DNA of 10,000 nucleotides from Candidatus Hydrogenedens sp. (GCA_020216745.1 JAIWNQ010000044.1:1-10000), one strand, 5' to 3'; positions 1 to 8,335 are shown, counted from the first letter of the stretch. Numbers and translations are program-made. Notes: a model not told the origin generated them from the sequence alone.

Positions 1-396
1 TTACGATTTTCCAACATTGAGACAGAACATATCGTTTGGTTAGTAAAAAACCACATGACCTTACTTCAATATCCACAAATGAAAGAAAGTACTCGAAAAA
101 AACTATTTAGAAATCCGATTTTTCCATTGTTATTAGAATTGGTTAAAACAGATATTAAAGCAAGCCATGGCGACATGTCCCCTCTTTTACAAATTGAAAC
201 AGACTATAAAGCCTTTTTAAAAGAGCTACCAAAACTAAAACCGTTACTATGTGGAAAAGATTTGATTGCTTTAGGTTATACCCCTGGACCTGTATTTAAA
301 ACGATTTTATCTGAAATTGAAAATGCTCAATTGGAAGGAACTTTAAAAACAAAAGAAGAAGCAGTTCAATACGTTCTAAAACATTGGCACAAATAA
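1..396 (+). CDS. cca: tRNA CCA-adding enzyme / poly(A) polymerase family protein, C-terminal fragment (5' end outside window)
   Basis: The reading frame is open from base 1 and ends at TAA 394-396, giving about 131 C-terminal residues. The head and catalytic nucleotidyltransferase domain lie upstream of the window, so the Met codon at base 55 is internal rather than a start. The fragment begins with LRFSN, followed by HIVWLVKNHM, which is typical of the helical RNA-binding part of class II CCA-adding enzymes and poly(A) polymerases. Near the end, PLLCGKDLIALGYTPGPVFKTIL followed by AQLEGTLKTKEEA matches the tail motif of this family (GKDLI-LG-PGP-, then E-A-LEG---T-EEA). These enzymes add or repair the 3' CCA of tRNAs using CTP and ATP in the cytoplasm. 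The signature motifs that separate CCA-adding from poly(A)-adding or A-adding forms are not in view, so the exact specificity is inferred. The next gene starts 115 bp downstream on the same strand. Confidence 0.85.
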   Translation, partial: LRFSNIETEHIVWLVKNHMTLLQYPQMKESTRKKLFRNPIFPLLLELVKTDIKASHGDMSPLLQIETDYKAFLKELPKLKPLLCGKDLIALGYTPGPVFKTILSEIENAQLEGTLKTKEEAVQYVLKHWHK

Positions 397-511
397 CGTA
401 TCCCCTACACGATGGGAGTATTGGTTTAACATATCTTTTTAAAAATTCATTTTCCAGATTCCTTCCATCTAATTTTGATAAAATTAATAGAAGTAAGGAA
501 TATATGCGATT
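397..511 (+). other. intergenic region upstream of mrfA with a short AT inverted repeat
   Basis: These 115 bp separate the CCA-adding enzyme gene from mrfA. A perfect inverted repeat, TAATTTT-GAT-AAAATTA (470-486), ends 25 bp before the mrfA start. It is entirely A+T in the arms, so it would be a weak RNA hairpin and is not followed by a T-run that would make an intrinsic terminator. I see no promoter with both boxes well placed, so mrfA could have its own weak promoter or be read from upstream. Confidence 0.35.
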
Positions 512-2824
512 ATGAATGTAGCACAGATAATAGACCAACTCCAAAAAAACGAGCAATTTAAACAGAATCTAACCGCGTGGAACGTTATACCAGCAGAGCC
601 TGCCCGTTATGCCAGTTTCCCTCCTGAATTAGATAAACGCTTGATACATGCCCTGTCAAAAAATGGTATTTATCAACTCTATACACATCAAGCAGAGGCT
701 GTTGAATCTGCTTTTCGTGGAGAGAATTTATGCATTGTAACGCCAACAGCCTCTGGAAAAACTCTTTGTTATAATCTTCCCGTCCTGCAGGAAATCTTAA
801 AAAATCCATCCTCACGTGCTCTTTATTTATTTCCTACCAAAGCATTGTCTCAGGACCAAGTCCACGAACTGAAAGACATAAGTGAAAAATTAGAAATAGG
901 GATAAGAACATACACCTTTGATGGGGATACCCCTACCACAGCACGCCAAGCCATTCGTAGTGCTGGACAAATAGTTGTTACGAATCCCGATATGCTCCAC
1001 ACAGGCATTTTACCTCATCATACCATCTGGATTCATTTATTTGAAAACTTGAAATATGTTGTTATTGACGAAATCCATTACTATCGGGGTGTATTAGGTA
1101 GCCATTTAGCAAACATTCTGCGCCGATTAAAACGTATTGCATCATTTTACGGTTCCAACCCGCAATACATTTGCTGTAGTGCCACAATTGCCAACCCAAA
1201 AGAATTAGCAGAAAAACTAATTGAAGCACCTGTAACCCTTATTGACAAAAACGGGGCACCTCGTTCAGAAAAACATTTTTTATTTTATAACCCCCCCGTC
1301 ATCGACCGCGATTTAGGTATCCGCAAATCCTCAACAAAAGAAGCAACTCGTATCGCTTCTGAACTTATCTCAAAAGACATTCAGACCATTATTTTTGCAA
1401 GAAGTCGTCTTCAGGTAGAAATTGTAACCACGTATTTAAAGGACATGGCACGACATAAAAATATTGCAGAGCATCGGGTATGTGGGTATCGTGGTGGATA
1501 TTTACCAACAGAACGTCGAGCCATCGAGGAGGGACTTCGCAAAGGAGACATCCTATCCGTGGTCAGTACCAATGCTCTGGAATTAGGCATTGATATTGGC
1601 TCGTTGGACGCATGTATTATGGTAGGTTACTCTGGAAGTATATCCAGCACATGGCAACAGGCAGGTAGAGCGGGTAGAAGACAAGGAACGTCCTTGGTTA
1701 TCTTAGTTGCTTCCAGCTCTCCATTAGACCAATTTATCGTAACCCATCCCGAATATTTCTTCAGCCAAACCGCAGAAAACGCAACTCTGGATCCCAATAA
1801 CCTTTATATCCTTACAAGCCACTTAAAATGTGCAGCCTTTGAACTTCCCTTTATGGAAGGTGAAATATTTGGCTTGGATGAACATTCAACTCAGGCTATT
1901 TTAGAGTTCTTAGAAGAACAACACATTTTACATAAAGTCAAAAAGCAATGGCATTGGAGTGCAGAGTCATATCCAGCCCAAGACATTAGCCTTCGCACAG
2001 CAGCCCCTGGAAATGTTGTCATTCTTGACAGTCAGAATCAGGGAAGGGTTATAGGAGAGGTAGATTATTTCTCCGCACCATCCGAAGTTTTCGAGAATGC
2101 CATCTATATTCATCAAAGCGAAACCTACACCATTGAACATCTTGACTTAGAAGACCGCAAAGCATACGCACGAGCAGTAGAAACAGACTACTACACCGAT
2201 GCAGAACTTAAGGTAGATTTGGGCATTTTGAATCCTTGTGAAGAAAGGGAAGAACCTCTTCATACCTGTATTTGGGGTGAACTCAAGGTAACATGGCTAC
2301 CAACCATTTATAAAAAAATTAAATTTGGCACTCATGAAAATGTAGGCTGGGGGGAAATTCATCTTCCAGAACAAACCATGCATACCCTCGGGTACTGGAT
2401 AGAATTATCCGACACACTTATTCAAGAAGCCCGTATACCAGAAGAACATTTAAGCGATGCCTTGGTTTCGCTCGTTAATACGCTTCGTCAGGTGGCTCCA
2501 GTACAGGTGTTGTGTGACCCTGCTGATATTCGTGCACATGCCATGCTAAAAGCACCCATCTCACAAAAGCCAACGCTCTTCCTTTATGAGAGGTATCCTG
2601 GCGGTGTTGGACTAAGCGAAAAATTATTTCATCACCACTACGAACTCATCAAAGCCAGCCTTTCACTTCTTGAAAGCTGTCCATGTAGAAATGGTTGTCC
2701 AAGTTGTGTAGGTCCAGCCATTGAGATAGGAAGCCTTGGAAAACAACATGCTTTACAGTTAGCCCAAGCCTTACGTCATGCCCAAGAGCAACGAAATGTA
2801 ATCCCTTTTCAAAAACGGAGTTAA
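512..2824 (+). CDS. mrfA: MrfA/YprA-type DExH superfamily 2 DNA helicase with DUF1998 zinc-binding C-terminus
   Basis: A 770-residue helicase starting at ATG 512, with AAGGAA (495-500) 11 nt upstream; the nearby ATG at 504 hits a stop after three codons. Seen in the protein: LYTHQ near 57-60 (Q-like motif), Walker A TPTASGKT 77-84, DEIH 186-189 (motif II), SAT 223-225 (motif III) and QQAGRAGRR 382-390 (motif VI). The C-terminal region (about 580-740) ends in a cysteine cluster, C723, C725, C729 and C732, matching the zinc-binding module of DUF1998/MrfA proteins. Length agrees with Bacillus subtilis MrfA (YprA), a 3'-5' DNA helicase needed for nucleotide-excision-independent mitomycin C repair. 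The next gene starts 3 bp after the stop and encodes the partner nuclease, which strongly supports the assignment. Generic annotations would read DEAD/DEAH box helicase. The in vivo substrate in this organism is inferred from the family. Confidence 0.93.
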   Translation: MNVAQIIDQLQKNEQFKQNLTAWNVIPAEPARYASFPPELDKRLIHALSKNGIYQLYTHQAEAVESAFRGENLCIVTPTASGKTLCYNLPVLQEILKNPSSRALYLFPTKALSQDQVHELKDISEKLEIGIRTYTFDGDTPTTARQAIRSAGQIVVTNPDMLHTGILPHHTIWIHLFENLKYVVIDEIHYYRGVLGSHLANILRRLKRIASFYGSNPQYICCSATIANPKELAEKLIEAPVTLIDKNGAPRSEKHFLFYNPPVIDRDLGIRKSSTKEATRIASELISKDIQTIIFARSRLQVEIVTTYLKDMARHKNIAEHRVCGYRGGYLPTERRAIEEGLRKGDILSVVSTNALELGIDIGSLDACIMVGYSGSISSTWQQAGRAGRRQGTSLVILVASSSPLDQFIVTHPEYFFSQTAENATLDPNNLYILTSHLKCAAFELPFMEGEIFGLDEHSTQAILEFLEEQHILHKVKKQWHWSAESYPAQDISLRTAAPGNVVILDSQNQGRVIGEVDYFSAPSEVFENAIYIHQSETYTIEHLDLEDRKAYARAVETDYYTDAELKVDLGILNPCEEREEPLHTCIWGELKVTWLPTIYKKIKFGTHENVGWGEIHLPEQTMHTLGYWIELSDTLIQEARIPEEHLSDALVSLVNTLRQVAPVQVLCDPADIRAHAMLKAPISQKPTLFLYERYPGGVGLSEKLFHHHYELIKASLSLLESCPCRNGCPSCVGPAIEIGSLGKQHALQLAQALRHAQEQRNVIPFQKRS

Positions 2825-2827
2825 GAC

Positions 2828-4225
2828 GTGGAGAAAAAGCCATTATCGATAGAACAACTCGCTGAAAAGTTAGGATTAAAAAAAGCATCTCTTTTATCAC
2901 CACCTAATGTTCCCAAAAAAGAATCCAAACAAGATGATACCCCAAAAGATTCAATTCTGAGTGAAGAAACTGTTAAAAACCCGTCTTCCGCCCCATCATC
3001 AATAATTCAAAAATTACGTGAAAAATTGAATGAAACAGTCTCTATCACTTCTTCACCGATATCCCACGGAGTAAAGGGGAAGAGAGACACGGATTTCTCC
3101 AGTGGAACTATTATCGGGACAGAAGACAGCCAATGTTTATGGTTTTCTGAAATATATCCACACCCCTATACCTATGGTGAGGTTGTGCTTTCTGATGCCT
3201 TACATTTTTCAACCCATGAATTAAAAATTTCTTCTGCAGGTACAGAATCTTTAGATTTCGAGGTTGAAAAAGCCCTTTTTATAGATACCGAAACAACCTC
3301 ATGCTTTGGAGGTACGGGAACTGTTGCCTTTTTAGTCGGAATTGGATATTTCAAAGATAACGATTTTTATTTAGAACAGTTTTTTATGAGAGATTATGAT
3401 GACGAACCCGCCCTTCTCTTAGCATTGGATGAACGGATTAAGAATGCCTCGCTTTTTATAGGTTATAATAGTAAATGTTTCGACCTACCTCTGATTCGAA
3501 ACCGCTATCGTATGAACCGCCTTCCTTTCCATGGCGAACATCTTTTTCATTTCGACCTTATGCATGTAGCACGTCGTTTTTGGAATCGAAGACTTCGTGA
3601 TTGTTCTCTAAATACAGTTGAAAAAAATATCTTAAAAATTAGAAGATATGGCGATATCCCAGGCGCTGTAATTCCACGTCTCTGGTTAAATTTTATAGAG
3701 ACAGGAAGAACCCACTACATTCCTCAAATATTAGAGCATAATCGAAGAGACATTCTTTCCCTGGCAGGCCTTATGGCTTGGCTGGCACAACGTGTCCAAA
3801 TTCCAAAAGGACAAGGATTCGAAGAGTTCTTAGACCGGTGTGCCTTAATTCGTTTGCAGATGAAATGTAATCAACACCTTCAAGCAGTAGAAATAGCAGA
3901 AGACTTACTCCAACAGACAGACTACCCTCCCATTCGTTCTGAATGTTGGAAAGCCCTTTCTGATATTTATCGAAAAATAGAAAAACCAGAAGAACGGCTA
4001 CACATCCTTCTTCAATGGGCAAAAGAAGATAAAGAGGTAATTTATCCACGAATTGAATTAGCTAAAATCTATGAACATCAGCAAAAAGATATTGAACAGG
4101 CACTATATTGGACCAACCAAGCTTTAGCTATCGAACCTACCAACATTGGACTTTCAAAACGAAAAAAAAGATTAGAGAAAAAAATGGAAACCATTAAAAA
4201 TCGTGAATCGTCAGATTGGTTCTAA
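2828..4225 (+). CDS. mrfB: MrfB/YprB-type DEDD 3'-5' exonuclease (RNase H-like) with C-terminal TPR-like repeats
   Basis: A 465-residue protein. GTG at 2828 is chosen because GGAG (2817-2820, inside the end of mrfA) lies 7 nt upstream and the gap to the mrfA stop is only 3 nt, implying translational coupling. Residues 1-20 form a short amphipathic segment (LSIEQLAEKLGLKKASLL), then a polar, probably disordered linker to about 55, then a helix (IIQKLREKLN). The RNase H-like exonuclease core spans about 148-325: ALFIDTETT with D153 and E155, NSKCFDLPLI with D219, and HNRRD with H304 and D308. Together these make a DEDD metal-binding set. Residues 334-445 look like TPR helices (for example the run ending in QALAIEP). 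In B. subtilis MrfB is the exonuclease partner of the MrfA helicase in mitomycin C repair; the neighbour here supports the same role. The DEDD core is clear; substrate and polarity are taken from the family. Confidence 0.9.
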   Translation: MEKKPLSIEQLAEKLGLKKASLLSPPNVPKKESKQDDTPKDSILSEETVKNPSSAPSSIIQKLREKLNETVSITSSPISHGVKGKRDTDFSSGTIIGTEDSQCLWFSEIYPHPYTYGEVVLSDALHFSTHELKISSAGTESLDFEVEKALFIDTETTSCFGGTGTVAFLVGIGYFKDNDFYLEQFFMRDYDDEPALLLALDERIKNASLFIGYNSKCFDLPLIRNRYRMNRLPFHGEHLFHFDLMHVARRFWNRRLRDCSLNTVEKNILKIRRYGDIPGAVIPRLWLNFIETGRTHYIPQILEHNRRDILSLAGLMAWLAQRVQIPKGQGFEEFLDRCALIRLQMKCNQHLQAVEIAEDLLQQTDYPPIRSECWKALSDIYRKIEKPEERLHILLQWAKEDKEVIYPRIELAKIYEHQQKDIEQALYWTNQALAIEPTNIGLSKRKKRLEKKMETIKNRESSDWF

Positions 4226-4241
4226 TACGTTTACCCTATTC

Positions 4242-5669
4242 TCACCACGTCTCCTCATCTTCTTTTTTCAATGGACAATCCAAACACTCAGGATGGGTTG
4301 CACAACCGTTTTTATACCATTGAATCAAAGCTTGCTGTTCATAAAACATTAATCTTTTATGTGGAAATAGAAATTCGGTATGGGTTTTCATCCTCCTTAA
4401 AATCCAATGGGTATTTTCTCCTGGCAGTAAATAAAAGAAATTCCACAATTGTCCTTCTCGCATGCCCCATAAACCTTCTTGTATACAGAAAATACAGAAA
4501 GGAATTACAATATTGCCTAATAAGGAATATATCCGTTCTTTCCCGAGAAGTTTTTTCGGGTACTGTTCCCTTTTCATCTCCCATGTTGTGTAATATGACC
4601 AATAAAAATGATAAACAGACAAGAAAGATTCCCATAGAGACCATGGTTGGTCTAATCGTATACTTTTCTCAGCTATAGAAAGAAAGGTATCTGTAAGAGA
4701 ATCCATTAGTTTGCACAAAATACCCGTTAACCACGCTAACTTAATAGGGGGTAACGCCGATGGATAGACAGAAGACACACAGGATGAGGTGCTTTCTAAT
4801 TCTACATCATGCTTTATTACAGAACCTAAATATTCAATAAGGGTTTGTTCCAAAAGTAATGCGTATGGATTTTTTAATTGAATCCCTTTTTGCAAATACC
4901 CTGTCTGAGCCAAAAATACAGCCTCGGGAATTCGAGGGTCTTCTTGAACCCACTTTTTTATCATAGAATATGGGAACCGTCGACCCAACTCCATATACAT
5001 CGGTCCATACTTAGAACCTGCTCCTAAACCGTATAACATAAATTCATATAGGACCTGATCTAAAGAAACATTTTTAAATCGTGAACGTATCTGTTCTATC
5101 CGTTGCATCACTCGTTGCTGGGCTAACATTTTAATTACAGATTGGTAATCAAAAGATATCTGCGAAACACATGGAGGTATACTCATGTTATTGCTTTTTT
5201 TAAAACTCTTCCCTGCTGTAAGGGGTAGAGTTTTCACCGTTTCTCGGCTCAACAATAACGTGGGTATGGTATTACCAAGAGAATTTACAGCCCCTGTAAA
5301 TCCAATATCTACAGTTTCAACGATATGCAATAAAACACGATTATACCGTGCATCTAAGTGATGTCCATGGTGATACCATTCCTTTCCATCACGATGTATT
5401 TCTATATCCCCACGAAAAGGAACTCCATTAATTTCAATCAATGCATCCTTAAAATCAGGTCCACTATATGGATTTTTATACCCCTGTGTTAATATATTTA
5501 TTCTCTGTCCTTCAAGAGTTACCCATTGTTTTTTTATATTTAATGTCTCAAGCCAAAGGTTTTGGAGTTCATATTCTGAAGATGTTTCGTGAAGGATATC
5601 GTGAATAGGTTCGAACCCCTTCGTTCTTCTTACATAACTAAAATCCTGTTCCACTGCCCTTGTCGCCAT
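4242..5669 (-). CDS. DUF2851 family protein, function unknown
   Basis: Recognised as DUF2851 from the block ELQNLW, then YSGPDFKDALIEI, GDIEIHRDGKEW, HHGHHLD and YNRVLLHIVE in the N-terminal quarter. An in-frame ATG at 5684 would give 480 residues but has no Shine-Dalgarno. The ATG at 5669 (475 residues) has GAGAG six bases upstream and is preferred; numbering here uses the 480-residue form. D77, E95 and H97 have an arrangement (PD, then about 18 residues, then E-x-H) loosely like PD-(D/E)XK nuclease cores; this is inference only. Residues 180-430 are mostly helical. The tail has C461, C467 and C470 (CATHPECLDCP), a possible metal or cluster site. No signal peptide or membrane span is seen. 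The start lies inside the metallophosphoesterase gene upstream, so the two are probably co-translated. The stop is 16 bp from the convergent mrfB stop, with no terminator-like hairpin in the gap. Confidence 0.85.
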   Translation of the reverse strand: MATRAVEQDFSYVRRTKGFEPIHDILHETSSEYELQNLWLETLNIKKQWVTLEGQRINILTQGYKNPYSGPDFKDALIEINGVPFRGDIEIHRDGKEWYHHGHHLDARYNRVLLHIVETVDIGFTGAVNSLGNTIPTLLLSRETVKTLPLTAGKSFKKSNNMSIPPCVSQISFDYQSVIKMLAQQRVMQRIEQIRSRFKNVSLDQVLYEFMLYGLGAGSKYGPMYMELGRRFPYSMIKKWVQEDPRIPEAVFLAQTGYLQKGIQLKNPYALLLEQTLIEYLGSVIKHDVELESTSSCVSSVYPSALPPIKLAWLTGILCKLMDSLTDTFLSIAEKSIRLDQPWSLWESFLSVYHFYWSYYTTWEMKREQYPKKLLGKERIYSLLGNIVIPFCIFCIQEGLWGMREGQLWNFFYLLPGENTHWILRRMKTHTEFLFPHKRLMFYEQQALIQWYKNGCATHPECLDCPLKKEDEETW

Positions 5670-6526
5670 TCCACTCTCTCGCATTGTATTTGTTTAGGGG
5701 TTATTTCATACAGCAAATAATGATGAACCTGACTTTCTTCCGATAAACGTTGTTCTAATCGTGCACCACCACCTGCTGTTATTGTATATCTTACTCCATC
5801 TATGTTCCTTGAAACAAACCCATGTACATGCCCCATAAAAACCTCTGTGACATGATACTCTTTCATAAGAGCATAAAACGTTTTCGTTCTCCAACGTACC
5901 CCTCTACCTTCTTCTGTTTTTACAAAACTTGGCAGGTCTTCAGGTGGCTTATGCATAATGACAAAACGATAACTTACTCCTTGTTTTTGTAATGAATCTT
6001 TAAGGAATGTAAGTTGTGCATTGGTAAACGACCAAAATGAGTTATTATTTATCCCAACAAACCGTGCAGGACCAAAATCAAATGTAAAGGTATCCACCCC
6101 ATATATCTTTAAAAAAGCAGTATACTTTCGGTCTGGACCTTCTTCATGATTGCCTGGCACAGGAATAACAGGGATAGGTTGAGCCAATTCTGCCATGCGT
6201 AAATGATGTGCCAAATATTCCTCTACCCTTCCTCTACGCACGATATCCCCTGTCATTAGAATAAAAGCAGGTTGGTCCTTTACTACGGAAAGAATGATAT
6301 CCCGTGCTACTCTATAATCCCCACGTGTATCACCAAATACAACAAATCGAAACCGTTTCCCTTGTGCTACTGATAAATTTTGCAATCGTTTTATCACATT
6401 TGGAATATTATGTCGGGACACATAGGGTTCTAATTTCTTCAAATCAACATCTGTCAAGGGTTCCTTTTTTCTACTCCACGGGAACCCCCTTCTAAAGAAA
6501 TCTGTCCATCTTGACCATCTGTCCAC
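5630..6526 (-). CDS. calcineurin-like metallophosphoesterase
   Basis: A 298-residue protein starting at GTG 6526, supported by AAAGGC (complement of 6536-6541) nine bases upstream; no in-frame ATG lies nearby. The metallophosphoesterase motifs are present in order: VVFGDTRG (D66, with R68 where many members have His), LMTGDIV (D94), VPGNHE (N126, H127), VIMHKPP (H192) and GHVHG (H233, H235). These coordinate a dinuclear metal centre that hydrolyses phosphomonoesters or diesters. The GDTRG form is a recurrent subgroup, so the R68 replacement is not a defect. The first 55 residues are basic and lack a clear export signal, suggesting a cytoplasmic enzyme. Substrate cannot be predicted. The gene follows ilvD by 30 bp and its 3' end overlaps the DUF2851 gene by 40 bp (or 55 with the longer start), so the three probably form one transcript. 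Confidence 0.88.
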   Translation of the reverse strand: MDRWSRWTDFFRRGFPWSRKKEPLTDVDLKKLEPYVSRHNIPNVIKRLQNLSVAQGKRFRFVVFGDTRGDYRVARDIILSVVKDQPAFILMTGDIVRRGRVEEYLAHHLRMAELAQPIPVIPVPGNHEEGPDRKYTAFLKIYGVDTFTFDFGPARFVGINNNSFWSFTNAQLTFLKDSLQKQGVSYRFVIMHKPPEDLPSFVKTEEGRGVRWRTKTFYALMKEYHVTEVFMGHVHGFVSRNIDGVRYTITAGGGARLEQRLSEESQVHHYLLYEITPKQIQCERVEWRQGQWNRILVM

Positions 6527-6556
6527 GTAGATATTGCCTTTGTCGGATGTTACCTA

Positions 6557-8230
6557 TCAATCTTCAAAGACAGCGCCTGTATCTGCACTGGTAACAAATT
6601 TTTGATACCGTTTTAACCAACCTGTAAGTTTGCGGTCTGGAGGAGGGGGTAAGCTTGCTTTTCGCCGTTGCAACTCCACATCATCTACCAATAAGGTTAA
6701 CCTTCGAGCTGGAATATCAATTTCAATCATATCCCCGTCCTTCACCAGGGCTATCGGTCCTCCTGCTGCTGCCTCAGGGCTCACATGCCCAATACAGGCA
6801 CCTCGAGTCCCTCCTGAAAATCTACCGTCGGTAATTAAACTTACCGAAGTTCCCAACCCTTTGCCCATAATCGCAGACGTAGGGGCTAACATTTCACGCA
6901 TTCCTGGACCACCTTTAGGCCCTTCGTATCGTATCACAACAACATCCCCAGGTTTTACCTTCTCCCCTAAAATACCCATCATTGCCTCTTCTTCACTCTC
7001 AAACACAACTGCTGGACCTTTATGCCGAAGGATAGATGGGTCTACTCCAGCCTCTTTTACAACAGCACCTCGGGGTGCAAGATTTCCAAATAAAATTGCC
7101 AACCCACCCGTATTGCTATATGCGTTTTCTAACGTGCGTATTACTTCTGTATCTTTTGAATGGCACCCCTGAATATTTTCTCCTATCGTCTTTAACGTCA
7201 CTGTTTTACAGTTCAGATGAAGCGTTCCCTCCTTCCTTGATAATTCGCCTAAAATAGCAGAAATTCCACCTGCTCTATCTACATCTTCCATGTGATACTT
7301 CGAAGATGGCGATACTTTACAGAGATTGGGAACCCGTGCTGACACCTCATTCAAACGCTCTAAGGGATATTGAACCCCTGCTTCATGAGCCACAGCTAAG
7401 GTATGTAAAACGGTATTGGTTGACCCACCCATAGCCATATCCAATGCAAATGCATTATCTATAGACTCAGGAGTAATAATATCCCTGGGCTTCAGATCTG
7501 CCTCTATAAGTTTTAAAATTTGAGCCCCGGCTTTCCGGACCAATTCTCTCCGTTCCGGAGTATCGGCAAGAACTGTTCCATTTCCTGGTAGTGCAATACC
7601 AATCGCCTCACACAAACAATTCATAGAGTTCGCTGTGAACATTCCTGAACATGAACCACATCCTGGACAGGCAGAACGTTCTAACACCTCTAACTCTTCA
7701 TCTGTTAATTTCCCTTGCTTATATGTGCCTACCCCTTCAAACACACTTATAAGGTCTACTACTCGTCCATCCTTTAACCGACCCGCTCTCATTGGACCAC
7801 CAGAGACAAAAATAGTTGGAATATTACACCGCACAGCCCCCATAAGCATTCCAGGTACAATCTTGTCGCAATTCGGAATACATACCAAACCATCAAATGG
7901 GTGTGCCTTGACCATCGTCTCCAACGAATCCGCAATTAATTCGCGGGAAGGAAGACTGTACTTCATACCTGCATGTCCCATGGCTATTCCATCATCGACA
8001 CCTATCATATTAAATTCAAACGGAATGCCTCCAGCCTGTTCTATCGCCTCTTTCACAAGTCGACCAAGTTCATTCAGATGAACATGTCCAGGAATAATTT
8101 CCACAAAGCTGTTACAAACACCAATAAAAGGCTTATTAAAATCAGATGGAGATTTAATTTTACCTGTTGCCCATAACAAGGAACGGTGAGGTGCTCTTTC
8201 AAATCCCTTCTTAAAAATATCACTACGCAT
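6557..8230 (-). CDS. ilvD: dihydroxy-acid dehydratase
   Basis: A 557-residue protein, normal for the family. It converts 2,3-dihydroxy-3-methylbutanoate and its methylpentanoate homologue to the 2-oxo acids that lead to valine, isoleucine and leucine, in the cytoplasm. Seen: [19 protein letters not shown] at the start, then PGHVHL (47-52), VDDGIAMGH (D79, D80), PNCDK (C121, D122 and K123, the metal ligands and the Lys that is carbamylated in characterised members), [11 protein letters not shown] (C188, C191, C194) and [10 protein letters not shown] (S472, the proposed catalytic base). The position that carries the third cluster Cys (TPCN) in [2Fe-2S] enzymes is PGH here, as in E. coli IlvD, which suggests the oxygen-sensitive cluster type. 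ATG 8230 has AAGGA eight bases upstream. It is first in a probable three-gene unit. No ilvB, ilvC or other branched-chain genes are in view, and I see no leader peptide or T-box upstream. Confidence 0.97.
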   Translation of the reverse strand: MRSDIFKKGFERAPHRSLLWATGKIKSPSDFNKPFIGVCNSFVEIIPGHVHLNELGRLVKEAIEQAGGIPFEFNMIGVDDGIAMGHAGMKYSLPSRELIADSLETMVKAHPFDGLVCIPNCDKIVPGMLMGAVRCNIPTIFVSGGPMRAGRLKDGRVVDLISVFEGVGTYKQGKLTDEELEVLERSACPGCGSCSGMFTANSMNCLCEAIGIALPGNGTVLADTPERRELVRKAGAQILKLIEADLKPRDIITPESIDNAFALDMAMGGSTNTVLHTLAVAHEAGVQYPLERLNEVSARVPNLCKVSPSSKYHMEDVDRAGGISAILGELSRKEGTLHLNCKTVTLKTIGENIQGCHSKDTEVIRTLENAYSNTGGLAILFGNLAPRGAVVKEAGVDPSILRHKGPAVVFESEEEAMMGILGEKVKPGDVVVIRYEGPKGGPGMREMLAPTSAIMGKGLGTSVSLITDGRFSGGTRGACIGHVSPEAAAGGPIALVKDGDMIEIDIPARRLTLLVDDVELQRRKASLPPPPDRKLTGWLKRYQKFVTSADTGAVFED

Positions 8231-8320
8231 AACTATTTTCCTTATTTTTAATTACTCTTTGACTTTACAATGTTCAAATTTTATCATATACAGGAACCCC
8301 AAATAAATTGTCGCTTCTAT

Positions 8321-8335
8321 CTCTATTAAATAGAG
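8321..8335. repeat. inverted repeat CTCTATT-A-AATAGAG
   Basis: Perfect 7-bp arms surround a single central base. It lies 90 bp upstream of the ilvD start and immediately upstream of the weak ilvD -35 candidate at 8314-8309. The size and symmetry suit a binding site for a dimeric regulator, but no regulator is encoded in the window and one copy cannot establish function. Confidence 0.35.

Noticed and set aside
55..396. Short stand-alone gene beginning at ATG 55
   Set aside because: The frame is open to base 1, and the residues before this Met match the CCA-adding enzyme family, so it is the tail of a longer gene.
475..506. TTGATA as a -35 box for mrfA
   Set aside because: No -10 hexamer occurs at 16-18 bp spacing, and transcription would begin at or beyond the ribosome binding site.
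4226..4241. Possible bidirectional terminator between the convergent mrfB and DUF2851 genes
   Set aside because: The 16-bp gap has no inverted repeat or T-run, and the flanking coding ends show only a broken partial stem.
4542..4560. Hairpin CCCGA / TCGGG with a T-rich loop
   Set aside because: It lies inside the DUF2851 coding sequence, the T-run is in the loop rather than after the stem, and it encodes an ordinary Pro-Lys-Lys-Leu-Leu-Gly stretch.
4271..4678. 135-codon plus-strand frame opposite the DUF2851 gene
   Set aside because: The sense frame carries the conserved DUF2851 tail, including the Cys cluster; the antisense translation resembles no known family.
6630..7172. 180-codon open frame on the plus strand opposite ilvD
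   Set aside because: It is fully antisense to a strongly conserved enzyme, has a low-complexity Ser/Pro/Ile-rich translation with no recognisable domain, and no own ribosome binding site or promoter. It is explained by codon bias of ilvD.
7635..8081. 148-codon open frame antisense to ilvD
   Set aside because: Same situation as the other antisense frame; the sense frame has invariant IlvD motifs across this whole stretch.
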